Of a stretch of 59,998 nt of DNA, positions 33,933-42,202 are shown one piece after another. Made by a program: the position numbers and the translations under genes. The notes beneath the pieces were generated by a model. The model worked only from the letters and a program-made list of their open reading frames with translations. It ran no database searches and had not been told where the DNA came from. How positions within the stretch are numbered: position 1 is the first letter of the stretch; each line of letters begins with the position of its first letter. This DNA comes from Oscillospiraceae bacterium. Its GTDB lineage: Bacteria; Bacillota; Clostridia; Oscillospirales; CAG-272. The DNA is taken from the NCBI GenBank assembly GCA_015064315.1, contig SVSL01000006.1, positions 1 through 59,998 of the forward strand, in the 5' to 3' direction.

Positions 33933-36380
33933 CTATGAGGCGTTTTTTCGTTTTATTCGTTTTTCTTCCGTTCCAAAGAGATCCCAAAACCAATATTCTC
34001 GCGGAGCTTCTTCCTCCGAAAGCGCATGAGGCGTAACGCAAGAGCTGTTAAACTGCGTATTTCCCGATGAAATGCCGCAAAAATGCTCCAAAGAAGACTG
34101 AAAATACGGAAGAGACTTGTTCTCGTTAACGGGCATCTCACGGGGATCTCCGCGGTAAACGTATTGCGCATCGGTCACAAGGATCTGCATGGGAAAGCTT
34201 CGTTCCACTTGAATCAAGCCGACGCTCTCGCAACCGTACAAGGGACAGCTTCCGTGGGAAATACCGCCGCCCACACGGTCATAATCGCAAAGAATATGAC
34301 AGTCGCAAAGCGCACTCGGCTCGCGTCCTTTTACAAAATAACCGATCTCCGCGCGATTTCCTCTCGGATCAAGCGTGCAGGCTTCCGTCATCAGCTTTCC
34401 GGAATCCCTGCAATAGGTGGCACGGATCACGGAATCGGGAACCTCAAACCTCGTCTTGTAATTTCCGGATGCGCAAATCATTCCCATAACGTCATCCCAA
34501 ATCGAGGTGCAAAGATTTTTCCCCACCAACGGCTCGGGATATTCATAGCCGCACCATACGCCACAGATCAGCTCGGGAGTATATCCAATAAACCAGCGGT
34601 CAAAGTCCTGATTGGTGGTGCCTGTCTTCCCTGCGCATTCGGTGTGATTTTCCAGAGAGATCGAGGAAGACGTGCCCCTGTGAACCACCTCCTGCAAAAG
34701 CTTTGTCATGATCGCGGCGTTTGCTTCCGATATCACGTACTCGCTTCTGTCCGCATTGGAAAGCAAGAGGTTTCCATCGGCATCCAAAACCCGATAGTAA
34801 GAACGGTAGGGATGATAATTCCCCCGATCGGCAAAAACAGTATAAGCGGTAGTCAGCTCTCGCAGCGTTACGCCGTAATTGAGTTGTCCCAAAGCAAGCG
34901 CGGCAACGTCACAGTCGTTTCCGCGCTCGTCCGAGATCAGATGCGTAAGATGGAACCTTTCTTTGGCAAATCGGTAGGAATTTTCAAGCCCCAGCTCCTC
35001 CAGCACACGCACCGATACCGTATTGGTGGAATGTGCCACTGCATAAGAAATATTGGTAAGTCCACGGTAAACACCCGTGGCATTCTTAGGCCAAGGAGAC
35101 GTATTGGAAATTCCGAAATTCACGGGAACGTCATCGTACACGCTTGCCCAGTTGATCAGTCCTTTTTCAAGTGCCGGCGCATAGATGCTCAAAGGCTTGA
35201 TGGTAGATCCGGGAGGTCTGAGCGTCTGCGTTGCAAAATTCTGTACGCGATTCCCGCTCTTTTGACCGACCGCTCCTGCCACGCCGAGAATATCGCCGGT
35301 TTTTGCATCGATAACGATGAGTGCAGATTGCGCCGAGATGCCGTTTTCGTTGCTTGGAACTCGCACGGCGCTTCTGTAATAATCCTCCACAATATCTTGA
35401 ATCTTCCCGTCCATAGCGGTGTAAATCTGCAATCCGCCTCCGTAAAGATATCGGGATGCCACGGCTCTTGTCATGCCGTATTTTTCCACCAAACCGTCAA
35501 TCACATCCTCGATCACCATGTCCGCGTACCAGGAATTCCGCGTGTCCGCAGGCATTTCCTTGACACAAAGCGTCAGCTCCTCTGCCATAGCCTCTTCATA
35601 CTCAGCAAGAGAAATATATCCCTGCTCCTGCATAGCCCGCAGGATCAGCTCCCGTCGATATCGGTTGTTCTCCGGATGGCGGATGGGATTATAGTAGGAG
35701 GGATTGTTGGTAATGGCGGCAATGGCGGCAGATTCGTTTAAAGTCAGCTCGCTTGCTTTTTTGGAAAAATAATGCCATGCCGCATCGCCAATACCGTCAC
35801 AGCGATCCGAAAAATGGATCACGTTGAGATAAAGCTCCAGAATCTCTTCTTTTTTCATCTTTTTTTCCAAATCCTTGGCATAAAGGATCTCTTGAAGCTT
35901 TCTTTTTGGGGTGGCATCGGTATTTCCGGTAACGTTCTTGATCAGCTGCTGCGTAATGGTAGAAGCACCAAACCGATTGGAAAAGCCCAATAAATAATTG
36001 GCACCTGCCGCCAGCGTTCTGTACCAGTCCACGCCGCTGTGCTCCCAAAAGCGCTTGTCCTCAATGGCAACAAATGCGTTGATCAGATGCGGCGGCATTT
36101 CTTCAAAGGCGGTATACACCGAACGCTTTTGAAAAAACACGTCCTCGGTAATATCCACCGCCTCCCCCTCCCGTTCGGCTCTGTTATCAAACCGATACGC
36201 AAAAAATGTGGGCGTTTCACCCTTTGCGCACATTTCAAAAAAGCTGCTCGGCAATTCGCTTTCAAAATTTCTTTTTATATAAATACCAAGCCCTGTCACG
36301 GTGATTACAAGGCATGAAAAGAGCACCGACGCAAAAAGGAGCAAAATTTTGCCCACACGTTTTTTCTTTTTGTTTTTCAT
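33933..36380 (-). CDS. Class A penicillin-binding protein (PBP1A-like)
   Basis: 815-residue bifunctional peptidoglycan synthase. A short basic cytoplasmic start precedes a membrane helix at ~11-34. The GT51 glycosyltransferase has catalytic Glu107 in EDKRFWEHSG and ASTITQQLIKN. The transpeptidase has STIK (Ser near 391), STN near 453 and KTGTTN near 585. The ATG at 36380 is chosen because the protein then begins with the expected basic anchor; the longer frame back to 36749 covers the divergent BofC-like gene antisense. It lies divergent from the BofC-like gene. Confidence 0.94.
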   Translation of the reverse strand: MKNKKKKRVGKILLLFASVLFSCLVITVTGLGIYIKRNFESELPSSFFEMCAKGETPTFFAYRFDNRAEREGEAVDITEDVFFQKRSVYTAFEEMPPHLINAFVAIEDKRFWEHSGVDWYRTLAAGANYLLGFSNRFGASTITQQLIKNVTGNTDATPKRKLQEILYAKDLEKKMKKEEILELYLNVIHFSDRCDGIGDAAWHYFSKKASELTLNESAAIAAITNNPSYYNPIRHPENNRYRRELILRAMQEQGYISLAEYEEAMAEELTLCVKEMPADTRNSWYADMVIEDVIDGLVEKYGMTRAVASRYLYGGGLQIYTAMDGKIQDIVEDYYRSAVRVPSNENGISAQSALIVIDAKTGDILGVAGAVGQKSGNRVQNFATQTLRPPGSTIKPLSIYAPALEKGLINWASVYDDVPVNFGISNTSPWPKNATGVYRGLTNISYAVAHSTNTVSVRVLEELGLENSYRFAKERFHLTHLISDERGNDCDVAALALGQLNYGVTLRELTTAYTVFADRGNYHPYRSYYRVLDADGNLLLSNADRSEYVISEANAAIMTKLLQEVVHRGTSSSISLENHTECAGKTGTTNQDFDRWFIGYTPELICGVWCGYEYPEPLVGKNLCTSIWDDVMGMICASGNYKTRFEVPDSVIRATYCRDSGKLMTEACTLDPRGNRAEIGYFVKGREPSALCDCHILCDYDRVGGGISHGSCPLYGCESVGLIQVERSFPMQILVTDAQYVYRGDPREMPVNENKSLPYFQSSLEHFCGISSGNTQFNSSCVTPHALSEEEAPREYWFWDLFGTEEKRIKRKNAS

Positions 36381-36498
36381 GCATCTTTCTTCTTTCTTTT
36401 TTTGATGATAGTATTCCACCAAAAAAGGTATATCATTGCACAAACACGGAAATGCTATCATTACCCATATTACAAAAAAATGAAAGAGGAGAAATTCT

Positions 36499-36921
36499 AT
36501 GGATTTTTCAAAATTGATGGCGGTCATCAGTGCCTTTGTGCTGATCGTATGCCTTGTACTTTCCATCACAACACTGGTGGTTCTTCGCAACGCGGTAGCA
36601 GAAAACGGATTGATCCAAGAGGATGCAAAATCCTTGATCGGAGAATTGAACACCTCGGTAGATCGGTTAGAATCCACTACCAATTCCCAATCAGAGAACA
36701 CTACTGACGAAGAGCTTCCGGTCAACGCAGACACAGAACGGTTTACCATTCGGGAATATGAAGAAAAAATCGCAATCTTTACAGAGGACGGCAGGATGCT
36801 TCATTGGTTGGACGTAGATCTTTCCCTGCTCCCCAAAAACGAGCGCGAGGCATTGGCGGAGGGGATTGAAGTAAAAAGCAGAGCCTCCCTGCTTTCTTAT
36901 CTGCAGGACTATACAAGTTAA
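36499..36921 (+). CDS. Membrane-anchored protein with BofC-like C-terminal domain
   Basis: 140 residues: membrane helix at ~6-29, a Ser/Thr/Asn-rich linker at ~50-75, and a small C-terminal domain (FTIREYEEKIAIFTEDG, LLPKNEREALAEGIEV, SYLQDYTS). This pattern resembles the C-terminal domain of BofC, an intercompartmental signalling regulator in sporulating Bacillus, and similar domains in many Clostridia proteins of unknown role. Ribosome site AGAGGAG precedes the ATG. The topology places the domain outside the cell or in the forespore intermembrane space. Function not established. Confidence 0.6.
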   Translation: MDFSKLMAVISAFVLIVCLVLSITTLVVLRNAVAENGLIQEDAKSLIGELNTSVDRLESTTNSQSENTTDEELPVNADTERFTIREYEEKIAIFTEDGRMLHWLDVDLSLLPKNEREALAEGIEVKSRASLLSYLQDYTS

Positions 36922-36950
36922 AAAAATTGCGGCTTGCGCCGCAATTTTTT
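36921..36950. terminator. Bidirectional intrinsic terminator
   Basis: 13-bp perfect stem AAAAAATTGCGGC with its complement around TTGC, between the BofC-like gene and spoIVA. Confidence 0.9.
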
Positions 36951-36956
36951 TATAGA

Positions 36957-38435
36957 TCACAAAAGAATACAGATCAAACCGTTGCTGCCCTCGTTGATGA
37001 TGCGCTCCAGCGTTTCCGAAAGCTTTTTGCGGGATTCCTCCGGCATATGATCCAGCTTGGTGTGAAGCCCCTCGTTTACCAGCTCATACAGGGATTTTCC
37101 AAACATATTGGATTCCCAAATGCTCTTGGGATCCTCCTCAAACTCTCTGAGCATATAGCGCACAAGATCCTCGGATTGCTGCTCTGTTCCCACCATGGGA
37201 TTGATCTCTGCCTCAATATTGGCACGGATCATGTGGATCGACTGCGCGGATGCTCTGAGCTTCACGCCATAGCCTCCCGCCTGCTTGACAATCTGCGGCT
37301 CCTCCAAATAAAGATCCTCTACGTCAGGCATAACGATGCCGTAGCCCTTGTCGTTCACCTGCTCCAAGGCATCCTCGATCTTATCGTATCTTGCCTTGAT
37401 CTCTGCCAGATCCTTCATCAGGGCAATGAGCTCACACTCACCGGAAACAGAGAATCCTGTCAGCTCTCCGATCACCGAATAATAAAGCCCCTCCTTCATT
37501 TCCAGCGTCATATCGGCGCATCCCGTTCCAAGATCCAAAAGATCTGTGCGGATAGAAGCAACGTATTCATTCTCACACATTTCCTCAAAGGCTTTTTGTA
37601 CGTCTCCCATTTTGCGAACACCGTCCGCGCAATGTCGCAAGGAGCTTTGAAGAGCAATACGGATGCGATGGGATTCCTCCAGTGCCGTGGTCCACTCGGG
37701 AAGATGCACGTTGATCTGCGCCACCGGAAATTCCTCCAGCACCAATCCAAGAATGTGGCGGATATCCTCGGCATCCAGCTCCAGGCAGCTGATAAGCGCT
37801 ACGGGAACACCGTATTTTTCTTCCAGCTCATACGCCAATGCCTGCGCGCTCTCGCTCTCGGGCCTTGCAGAATTCAGAATTACGGCAAAGGGCTTGCCAA
37901 GCTCCTTGAGCTCTCTGACAATACGCTCCTCGGCATCGATATAGGACTCACGGGAGATCTCCCCAATAGAGCCGTCGGTTGTGATCAGCATTCCAATGGT
38001 GGAATGCTCGGTGATCACCTTGTGAGTCCCCATCTCTGCCGCCTCGGCAAAGGGCATTGGCTCCTCTCTCCAAGGGGTTCTCACCATGCGAGGCTGTCCG
38101 TTTTCCACGGCGCCCATAGCTTCGGGAACCAAATATCCCACACAATCGATCATGCGCACGTTCATTTTCGCATTGTTGTCCAGAATGATAGGTACCGCTT
38201 CCTCGGGAATAAATTTAGGCTCCGTGGTCATAACCGTCTTCCCTGCTGCTGATTGCGGCAATTCATCCCGCGCACGCTCCTTGGAATAGCCTTCACCAAT
38301 ATTGGGAAGAACCACCGACTCCATAAAGCGCTTAATGAAGGTGGATTTGCCCGTGCGAACGGGTCCCACCACGCCAACGTAAATATCACCGCCGGTCCTT
38401 TCGGCGATATCCTTATAGATTGAATGCTCAGGCAT
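36957..38435 (-). CDS. spoIVA: Stage IV sporulation protein A (SpoIVA)
   Basis: 492-residue ATPase that polymerises on the outer forespore membrane as the basement layer of the spore coat. The N-terminus IYKDIAERTGGDIYVGVVG and Walker A GPVRTGKST (residues 24-32) match strongly; other diagnostic stretches are DELPQSAAGKTVMTTEPKF, EHSTIGMLITTDGSIG and the end ETLERIINEGSNGL. Length equals B. subtilis SpoIVA. GGAGG lies 8 nt upstream of the ATG but inside the 3' arm of a terminator-like hairpin. With spoIIID it marks the organism as a sporulator. Confidence 0.97.
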   Translation of the reverse strand: MPEHSIYKDIAERTGGDIYVGVVGPVRTGKSTFIKRFMESVVLPNIGEGYSKERARDELPQSAAGKTVMTTEPKFIPEEAVPIILDNNAKMNVRMIDCVGYLVPEAMGAVENGQPRMVRTPWREEPMPFAEAAEMGTHKVITEHSTIGMLITTDGSIGEISRESYIDAEERIVRELKELGKPFAVILNSARPESESAQALAYELEEKYGVPVALISCLELDAEDIRHILGLVLEEFPVAQINVHLPEWTTALEESHRIRIALQSSLRHCADGVRKMGDVQKAFEEMCENEYVASIRTDLLDLGTGCADMTLEMKEGLYYSVIGELTGFSVSGECELIALMKDLAEIKARYDKIEDALEQVNDKGYGIVMPDVEDLYLEEPQIVKQAGGYGVKLRASAQSIHMIRANIEAEINPMVGTEQQSEDLVRYMLREFEEDPKSIWESNMFGKSLYELVNEGLHTKLDHMPEESRKKLSETLERIINEGSNGLICILL

Positions 38436-38437
38436 AG

Positions 38438-38484
38438 AAAAAACCTCCCATATTTCACGTTGGTAAAATATATGGGAGGCTTTG
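38438..38484 (-). terminator. Terminator-like hairpin carrying the spoIVA ribosome site
   Basis: On the minus strand CCTCCCATAT (38479-38470) pairs with ATATGGGAGG (38453-38444) and is followed by TTTTTT, CT and the spoIVA ATG. The GGAGG in the 3' arm is also the spoIVA Shine-Dalgarno, so transcripts reading through from azlCD would be terminated or have the site masked. CATATATT in the 5' arm resembles a sigma-E -10, but I see no convincing -35. Confidence 0.75.
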
Positions 38485-38514
38485 TATTTTTAGAACAAGA
38501 AAAGACAACCTTTC

Positions 38515-38823
38515 TCAAAAGGGCAAGAAACCGCCAAGATAAACCGCCACACAAGCACCGATGGCAACCACGATGAGGGACTGCTTACAGAAGGTCAATA
38601 CCACGGCAACCGCAAAGCCGCAGATCGCCGTTGTAATACTTCCCGTTGCCGAAAAGATTGCGGGAAAGGTCATCGCCGCAAGCACGGCGTAAGGGATGTA
38701 GGCAAAAAAGCTTTTGGCAAAGCGAGAGGTAAGCTTCTTTTGGAACAGAGTGAACGGAAGCATACGGACCAGATATGTGGTAAGCGCCATTGCCAACATA
38801 TAATAGAACATTTTAAGTGTCAC
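38515..38823 (-). CDS. azlD: AzlD-type branched-chain amino acid exporter subunit
   Basis: 102-residue membrane protein with three to four helices, the small partner of AzlC in exporting branched-chain amino acids or analogues. Seen: LTTYLVRMLPF, FFAYIPYAVLAAMTFPA and a Gly-rich C-terminal helix ending GGFLPF. GTG start at 38823 chosen because GGGAGG lies 9 nt upstream and the frame then overlaps the azlC stop by 11 bp; a longer upstream frame lies inside azlC. Confidence 0.88.
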   Translation of the reverse strand: MTLKMFYYMLAMALTTYLVRMLPFTLFQKKLTSRFAKSFFAYIPYAVLAAMTFPAIFSATGSITTAICGFAVAVVLTFCKQSLIVVAIGACVAVYLGGFLPF

Positions 38824-39562
38824 TTTGCGCAGCCTCCCTTCCACCGTCATTTTCTTCCTCTTGGGCGGGAGCCAGAATTGCCATAATGCACGCCGCAGGT
38901 AAGGCGCAGATGATAATGGCAAAGCCATCGGAAATAAAGGAGAAGAACGGAATATATTCCAGGCAGCAGCTCATGCCGACCGAAATAAGGATGGTTCCCA
39001 AAACACCTCTGCTCTTGCAGGCGGGCGGAATGATGATCGCAATAAACATGGCGTAGATCATGATCCCCAGCGCCAACTGCAGATCGGCGGGAAGAAGCTG
39101 TCCAGCCACGGCACCGAGAAGTGTGCCGAGTGACCAGCCAACGTATGGGCAGGTCATAAGACCGTAAAAATAAGAAGGACCAACAGGATACGGCTTGGAT
39201 GCCGCCACAGCGAAGATCTCATCGCCCATGCCAAAGGACATCAGAAGTCTGTGCCGCGTAGTACATCGGCTATCCAACCTCTGCGTTAGGGAAATTCCCA
39301 TGAGCGCGTACCGAAGATTGATCACCAGCTGTGTCAGAATCATCTCCATGATCCCGCCCGAAGCGGCAATGATAATGAATCCCGCCACCTCTCCGGCAGA
39401 GGTCATATTGGTCATGGAGATCAAAAGCGCCTCAAGCGCCTTGATCCCCATGCTCAGCGCGGTAATTCCCAATCCAAAGGAAACCGACAAATACCCAAGT
39501 CCTATTGGAATACCGTCCTTGAGTCCGTCTTTATAATGATAAGGGGAAATGGTTTTTGCCAT
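38813..39562 (-). CDS. azlC: AzlC-type branched-chain amino acid permease
   Basis: 249-residue large subunit of the AzlCD exporter with several membrane helices. The start DGLKDGIPIGLGYLSVSFG and the stretch MTSAGEVAGFIIIAASGG are family-typical, followed by LVINLRYALMGISL. It has a strong promoter and GGAGG 5 nt from the ATG. Coupled to azlD by overlap. Exported substrate cannot be told from sequence. Confidence 0.92.
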   Translation of the reverse strand: MAKTISPYHYKDGLKDGIPIGLGYLSVSFGLGITALSMGIKALEALLISMTNMTSAGEVAGFIIIAASGGIMEMILTQLVINLRYALMGISLTQRLDSRCTTRHRLLMSFGMGDEIFAVAASKPYPVGPSYFYGLMTCPYVGWSLGTLLGAVAGQLLPADLQLALGIMIYAMFIAIIIPPACKSRGVLGTILISVGMSCCLEYIPFFSFISDGFAIIICALPAACIMAILAPAQEEENDGGREAAQSDT

Positions 39563-39598
39563 GAGAGCCTCCGTGATAGCATTTTCAACAACGGCTCT

Positions 39599-39627
39599 AT
39601 TATATCATCCCATCCCCTGTTTGTCAA
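39599..39627 (-). promoter_or_regulatory. Promoter of azlCD
   Basis: Perfect TTGACA and TATAAT with 17-bp spacing on the minus strand, 37 bp from the azlC start; the best consensus promoter in the window. Confidence 0.92.
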
Positions 39628-39661
39628 GAAAAGATTTTCTTTTTTCGACTTTTTTACAAAA

Positions 39662-40225
39662 TTAAGACTGCTTGACTTTGAAATATCCCTGAGGATGCGA
39701 ACAGGTAGGACAGATCTTGGGAGGCTCACTTCCCGTCACCACGTATCCGCAGTTGATGCAGATCCATTTGGTGTTGGGGTCACTTGCGGTGAAGCATTGC
39801 CCTGCTTTCAGCTTTTCATAAGCCTTGCGATAATGATCCTCGTGCATTTTTTCAATGGAAGCAACTCTGGAAAAAAGCTCGGCAATGGCATCAAAGCCTT
39901 CCTCTCGTGCAGTTTTTTCAAAATCGGCATACATGGTAGACCACTCAAAGTTTTCGCCCGATGCCGCAACGTCCAGATTGTGCTCGGTTCCCGACCATCC
40001 GCCAAGATAACGGAACCAGATTTCCGCGTGCTCCATCTCGTTTGCCGCCGTATCACGGAAAAGCTCGGATATCTCCACGTATCCGTCCTGCTTCGCCTTT
40101 TTCTCAAACCACTTGTATCGCAGATAAGCCTGAGATTCTCCGCTGAGTGCGGTATGCAGATTTTTTTCGGTCTGAGTTCCAACGATGTTTTCGGCAAATA
40201 CGCCGGGCTTGGTGTAGGTTGCCAT
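39662..40225 (-). CDS. Rubrerythrin
   Basis: 187-residue peroxide-scavenging di-iron protein of anaerobes. A ferritin-like four-helix part carries the Glu/His ligands (ALSGESQAYLRY, ANEMEHAEIW, EKMHEDHYRKA), and a C-terminal rubredoxin domain carries CINCGY and CPTCSHPQGYF for iron. The ATG at 40225 is chosen because GGAGG lies 7 nt upstream. Single gene. It points to an anaerobe with oxidative-stress defence. Confidence 0.95.
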   Translation of the reverse strand: MATYTKPGVFAENIVGTQTEKNLHTALSGESQAYLRYKWFEKKAKQDGYVEISELFRDTAANEMEHAEIWFRYLGGWSGTEHNLDVAASGENFEWSTMYADFEKTAREEGFDAIAELFSRVASIEKMHEDHYRKAYEKLKAGQCFTASDPNTKWICINCGYVVTGSEPPKICPTCSHPQGYFKVKQS

Positions 40226-40246
40226 ACTGTTTCCTCCAAAATTCAA

Positions 40247-40290
40247 AAAATCGGGAAAAAGCCCCGTTGCAAAAGGATTTTCCCGATTTT
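40247..40290 (-). terminator. Intrinsic terminator between the acetyltransferase and rubrerythrin
   Basis: 13-bp perfect stem AAAATCGGGAAAA with its complement around an 18-nt loop; the T-rich 3' arm ends the upstream acetyltransferase transcript before rubrerythrin. Confidence 0.75.
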
Positions 40291-40297
40291 ATGGAAT

Positions 40298-40894
40298 TTA
40301 TTCAGTTTTTGACTCTTTTTGCATGGCTTCCCATTCGGAACGCAGGATCGAGCATACTCCCACGTTTACGTATTTTCCCTTGACCAGCATTCCCTCACGC
40401 AAAACGCCCTCAAAGGTCATGCCGACCTTTTCCATTACGCGTAAGGAGCGCTTGTTCTCCTCGATAAATTTTGCTTCGATGCGATGAAGCTTCAGCTCTT
40501 CAAAGCCAAAGCGTAATACCCCGGTCAATGCCTCCACCGCAATCCCCTTGCCCCAGTAATCGGGATTGAGCACGTATCCCACCTCGGCACTGTCCGAGGT
40601 ACAGTTAAAAGAGGTAAACCCACAGGTTCCTACCATTTTGGAGTCATGATCGTAGATGATCGCCCAGTCGTAAAACATACCGACTGCATAGCGGCTACCC
40701 AGATACTGGAGATACTCCTTGGTGTAAGCGCGATCGGGATGAGGATTCCACGTCAGATATTTGGTTACGTCCTGTCTGCAAGCGTAATCATACATATCCG
40801 CGGTATCGGCAACCAGCATTTTACGCATGGTCAGGCGCGGCGTTTTCAATTCCGGCAGATGGGAAAATATACGGTAGATCTTTTCTTTTTTCAT
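40298..40894 (-). CDS. GNAT-family N-acetyltransferase (RimJ/RimL-like)
   Basis: 198 residues. The start LKTPRLTMRKM, the beta-bulge region SAEVGYVLNPDYWGKGIAVEAL with the acetyl-CoA loop (near residues 103-125), and HRIEAKFIEENKRSLRVMEKVGM are typical of the RimJ/L group, which acetylate protein N-termini or small molecules. Single gene; substrate unknown. Confidence 0.88.
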   Translation of the reverse strand: MKKEKIYRIFSHLPELKTPRLTMRKMLVADTADMYDYACRQDVTKYLTWNPHPDRAYTKEYLQYLGSRYAVGMFYDWAIIYDHDSKMVGTCGFTSFNCTSDSAEVGYVLNPDYWGKGIAVEALTGVLRFGFEELKLHRIEAKFIEENKRSLRVMEKVGMTFEGVLREGMLVKGKYVNVGVCSILRSEWEAMQKESKTE

Positions 40895-41017
40895 GCACTC
40901 TGTCTCTCTTTTGCGGTGATGCCTTCATTGTACCAAAAAAAGAAGAAAAAAGCAACAGTTTTTTTCAAAAAACAGGAAAAGTATTTTCATAAGCGTCTTT
41001 CTTTTTTGCAAAAACTG

Positions 41018-41026
41018 TGCTATAAT
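41018..41026 (+). promoter_or_regulatory. Extended -10 promoter of the racemase/MurE operon
   Basis: TGCTATAAT is an extended -10 box, 32 bp before the ATG; no good -35 is visible, which fits extended -10 promoters. Confidence 0.6.
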
Positions 41027-41057
41027 AAAAAGAGATGCAACAGAAAGGAGCGATAAG

Positions 41058-41456
41058 ATGGAAAAAATCACCCAAAACGCGTCGCGCGGGGATCTGATCC
41101 CCGTGTTGTTGGGGCTGTCCCCAATGACACTTGAGACTGCAAGATCCTTATACCATCGATGCTCCGCCGTCTCGCACGTGTTTTGCGGACTGATCCCTTT
41201 CCCGCTTCGCTTCTCTGTTTCTATGAGATTCCACCGCGTGGGACACACCAAAAAGGAACGGCTTATGCTTCAGGCACTGTTGGATTTTTCCAACCAGCTC
41301 GGCAACGCAGATACCATTCTTTATCTGATCCCCTGTACACGGGAATACACCGAAATGATCAAGCAAAACCGCGAGCTGCTGGAGAGTCGCTTCGTCATTG
41401 CCATGCCCGGACAAGCATCGCTTGAAGAAGGATTGGAAGGAGGATCGAACGCATGA
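41058..41456 (+). CDS. Stand-alone pre-ATP-grasp-like domain protein
   Basis: 132 residues, unusually short. The order LIPVLLGLSPMTLETARSLY, a basic middle, then TILYLIPCTREYTEMIKQNR and ESRFVIAMP follows the N-terminal pre-ATP-grasp domain of carboxylate-amine ligases such as D-aspartate ligases (compare LLGSDxNxYGMARSF and CGDGYAELLSRN). The ATP-grasp catalytic domain is absent: the gene ends and the racemase starts in a 4-bp overlap, so this looks like a designed short protein, not a frameshift. AAGGAG precedes the ATG. A binding or scaffold role is inferred. Confidence 0.5.
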   Translation: MEKITQNASRGDLIPVLLGLSPMTLETARSLYHRCSAVSHVFCGLIPFPLRFSVSMRFHRVGHTKKERLMLQALLDFSNQLGNADTILYLIPCTREYTEMIKQNRELLESRFVIAMPGQASLEEGLEGGSNA

Positions 41457-42202
41457 AACAAAATCAAATACTGCTGGGAATCTTAGGCGGCCTCGGACCT
41501 ATGTCCACCTTCCGCTTTTGCGAGCTGTTGACCGCACACACGCGCGCCACCTGTGACGCAGACCATATCGATATGATCGTCAGCAGCCGTGCCACCACCC
41601 CCGACAGAACAGATTTTATTCTTGGAAGATCCCAAAAAGATCCTCTGCCCGTTATGCTGGAGGAGCTTCGCAGATTGGAAAACGCGGGAGCTGATCTCAT
41701 CGTCATTCCCTGCAACACAGCCCATTATTTCTATCACGGACTGCAAAGAGAAAGTCAAGTTCCAATGCTCAATATCATTGAGGAAACGGTTTCCTTCCTG
41801 AAAAAAGGAAACGTCAAGCGAATCGGGCTTTTGGCAACCGAGGGCACGGTTCAATCAGGCGCTTATGCCGAGGCGTGCCAAAGAATGGGGATCGAATGTC
41901 TGACGCCTACCGAGGAGGAACAAGGGATCATATCCGATATCATCTATCAAAGCGTAAAGCAAAATCGCCCCGCTGACACGAAAGCCTTTGCGCGTGTGGC
42001 AAAGAATCTGCAAAGCCGAGGCTGTGAAAAGCTGGTGCTTGGTTGCACCGAGCTATCCCTTTTGGACCGTTCCGAAATGCCTGACGATCTGTTTCTCGAT
42101 TCGTTGGACGTGCTCGCTTACAAAACCATCCTCACCTGCAAAAAAACGCCCGTGGGGTTTGAAGCAAAAAGCAACTTGTTTTGCAATGAGGTGGCAAAAT
42201 GA
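41453..42202 (+). CDS. Aspartate/glutamate racemase family protein
   Basis: 249-residue two-Cys racemase. The first catalytic Cys lies in VIPCNTAHYF and the second in LVLGCTELSLL; the start GILGGLGPMSTFRF and the later EEQGII fit amino-acid racemases. It probably makes D-Asp or D-Glu; between these I cannot decide. It overlaps both neighbours by 4 bp, so it is produced together with the pre-ATP-grasp protein and the MurE paralogue, suggesting a wall or peptide-building step that uses a D-amino acid. Confidence 0.88.
   Translation: MKQNQILLGILGGLGPMSTFRFCELLTAHTRATCDADHIDMIVSSRATTPDRTDFILGRSQKDPLPVMLEELRRLENAGADLIVIPCNTAHYFYHGLQRESQVPMLNIIEETVSFLKKGNVKRIGLLATEGTVQSGAYAEACQRMGIECLTPTEEEQGIISDIIYQSVKQNRPADTKAFARVAKNLQSRGCEKLVLGCTELSLLDRSEMPDDLFLDSLDVLAYKTILTCKKTPVGFEAKSNLFCNEVAK

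Noticed and set aside
33905-33950. Inverted repeat GCGCCTCA/TGAGGCGT with plus-strand T-run at the end of the PBP gene
   Set aside because: The T-run is on the strand opposite to the local genes, and part of the stem is PBP coding sequence; no plus-strand transcript is expected there.
38436-38530. Sigma-E promoter of spoIVA
   Set aside because: CATATATT fits a -10, but no suitable -35 lies 13-16 bp upstream, so I did not list it as a promoter.
41058-41456. Frameshifted full-length ATP-grasp ligase
   Set aside because: The downstream gene starts in a clean 4-bp overlap, and no ATP-grasp sequence is found in other frames; the short protein seems genuine.
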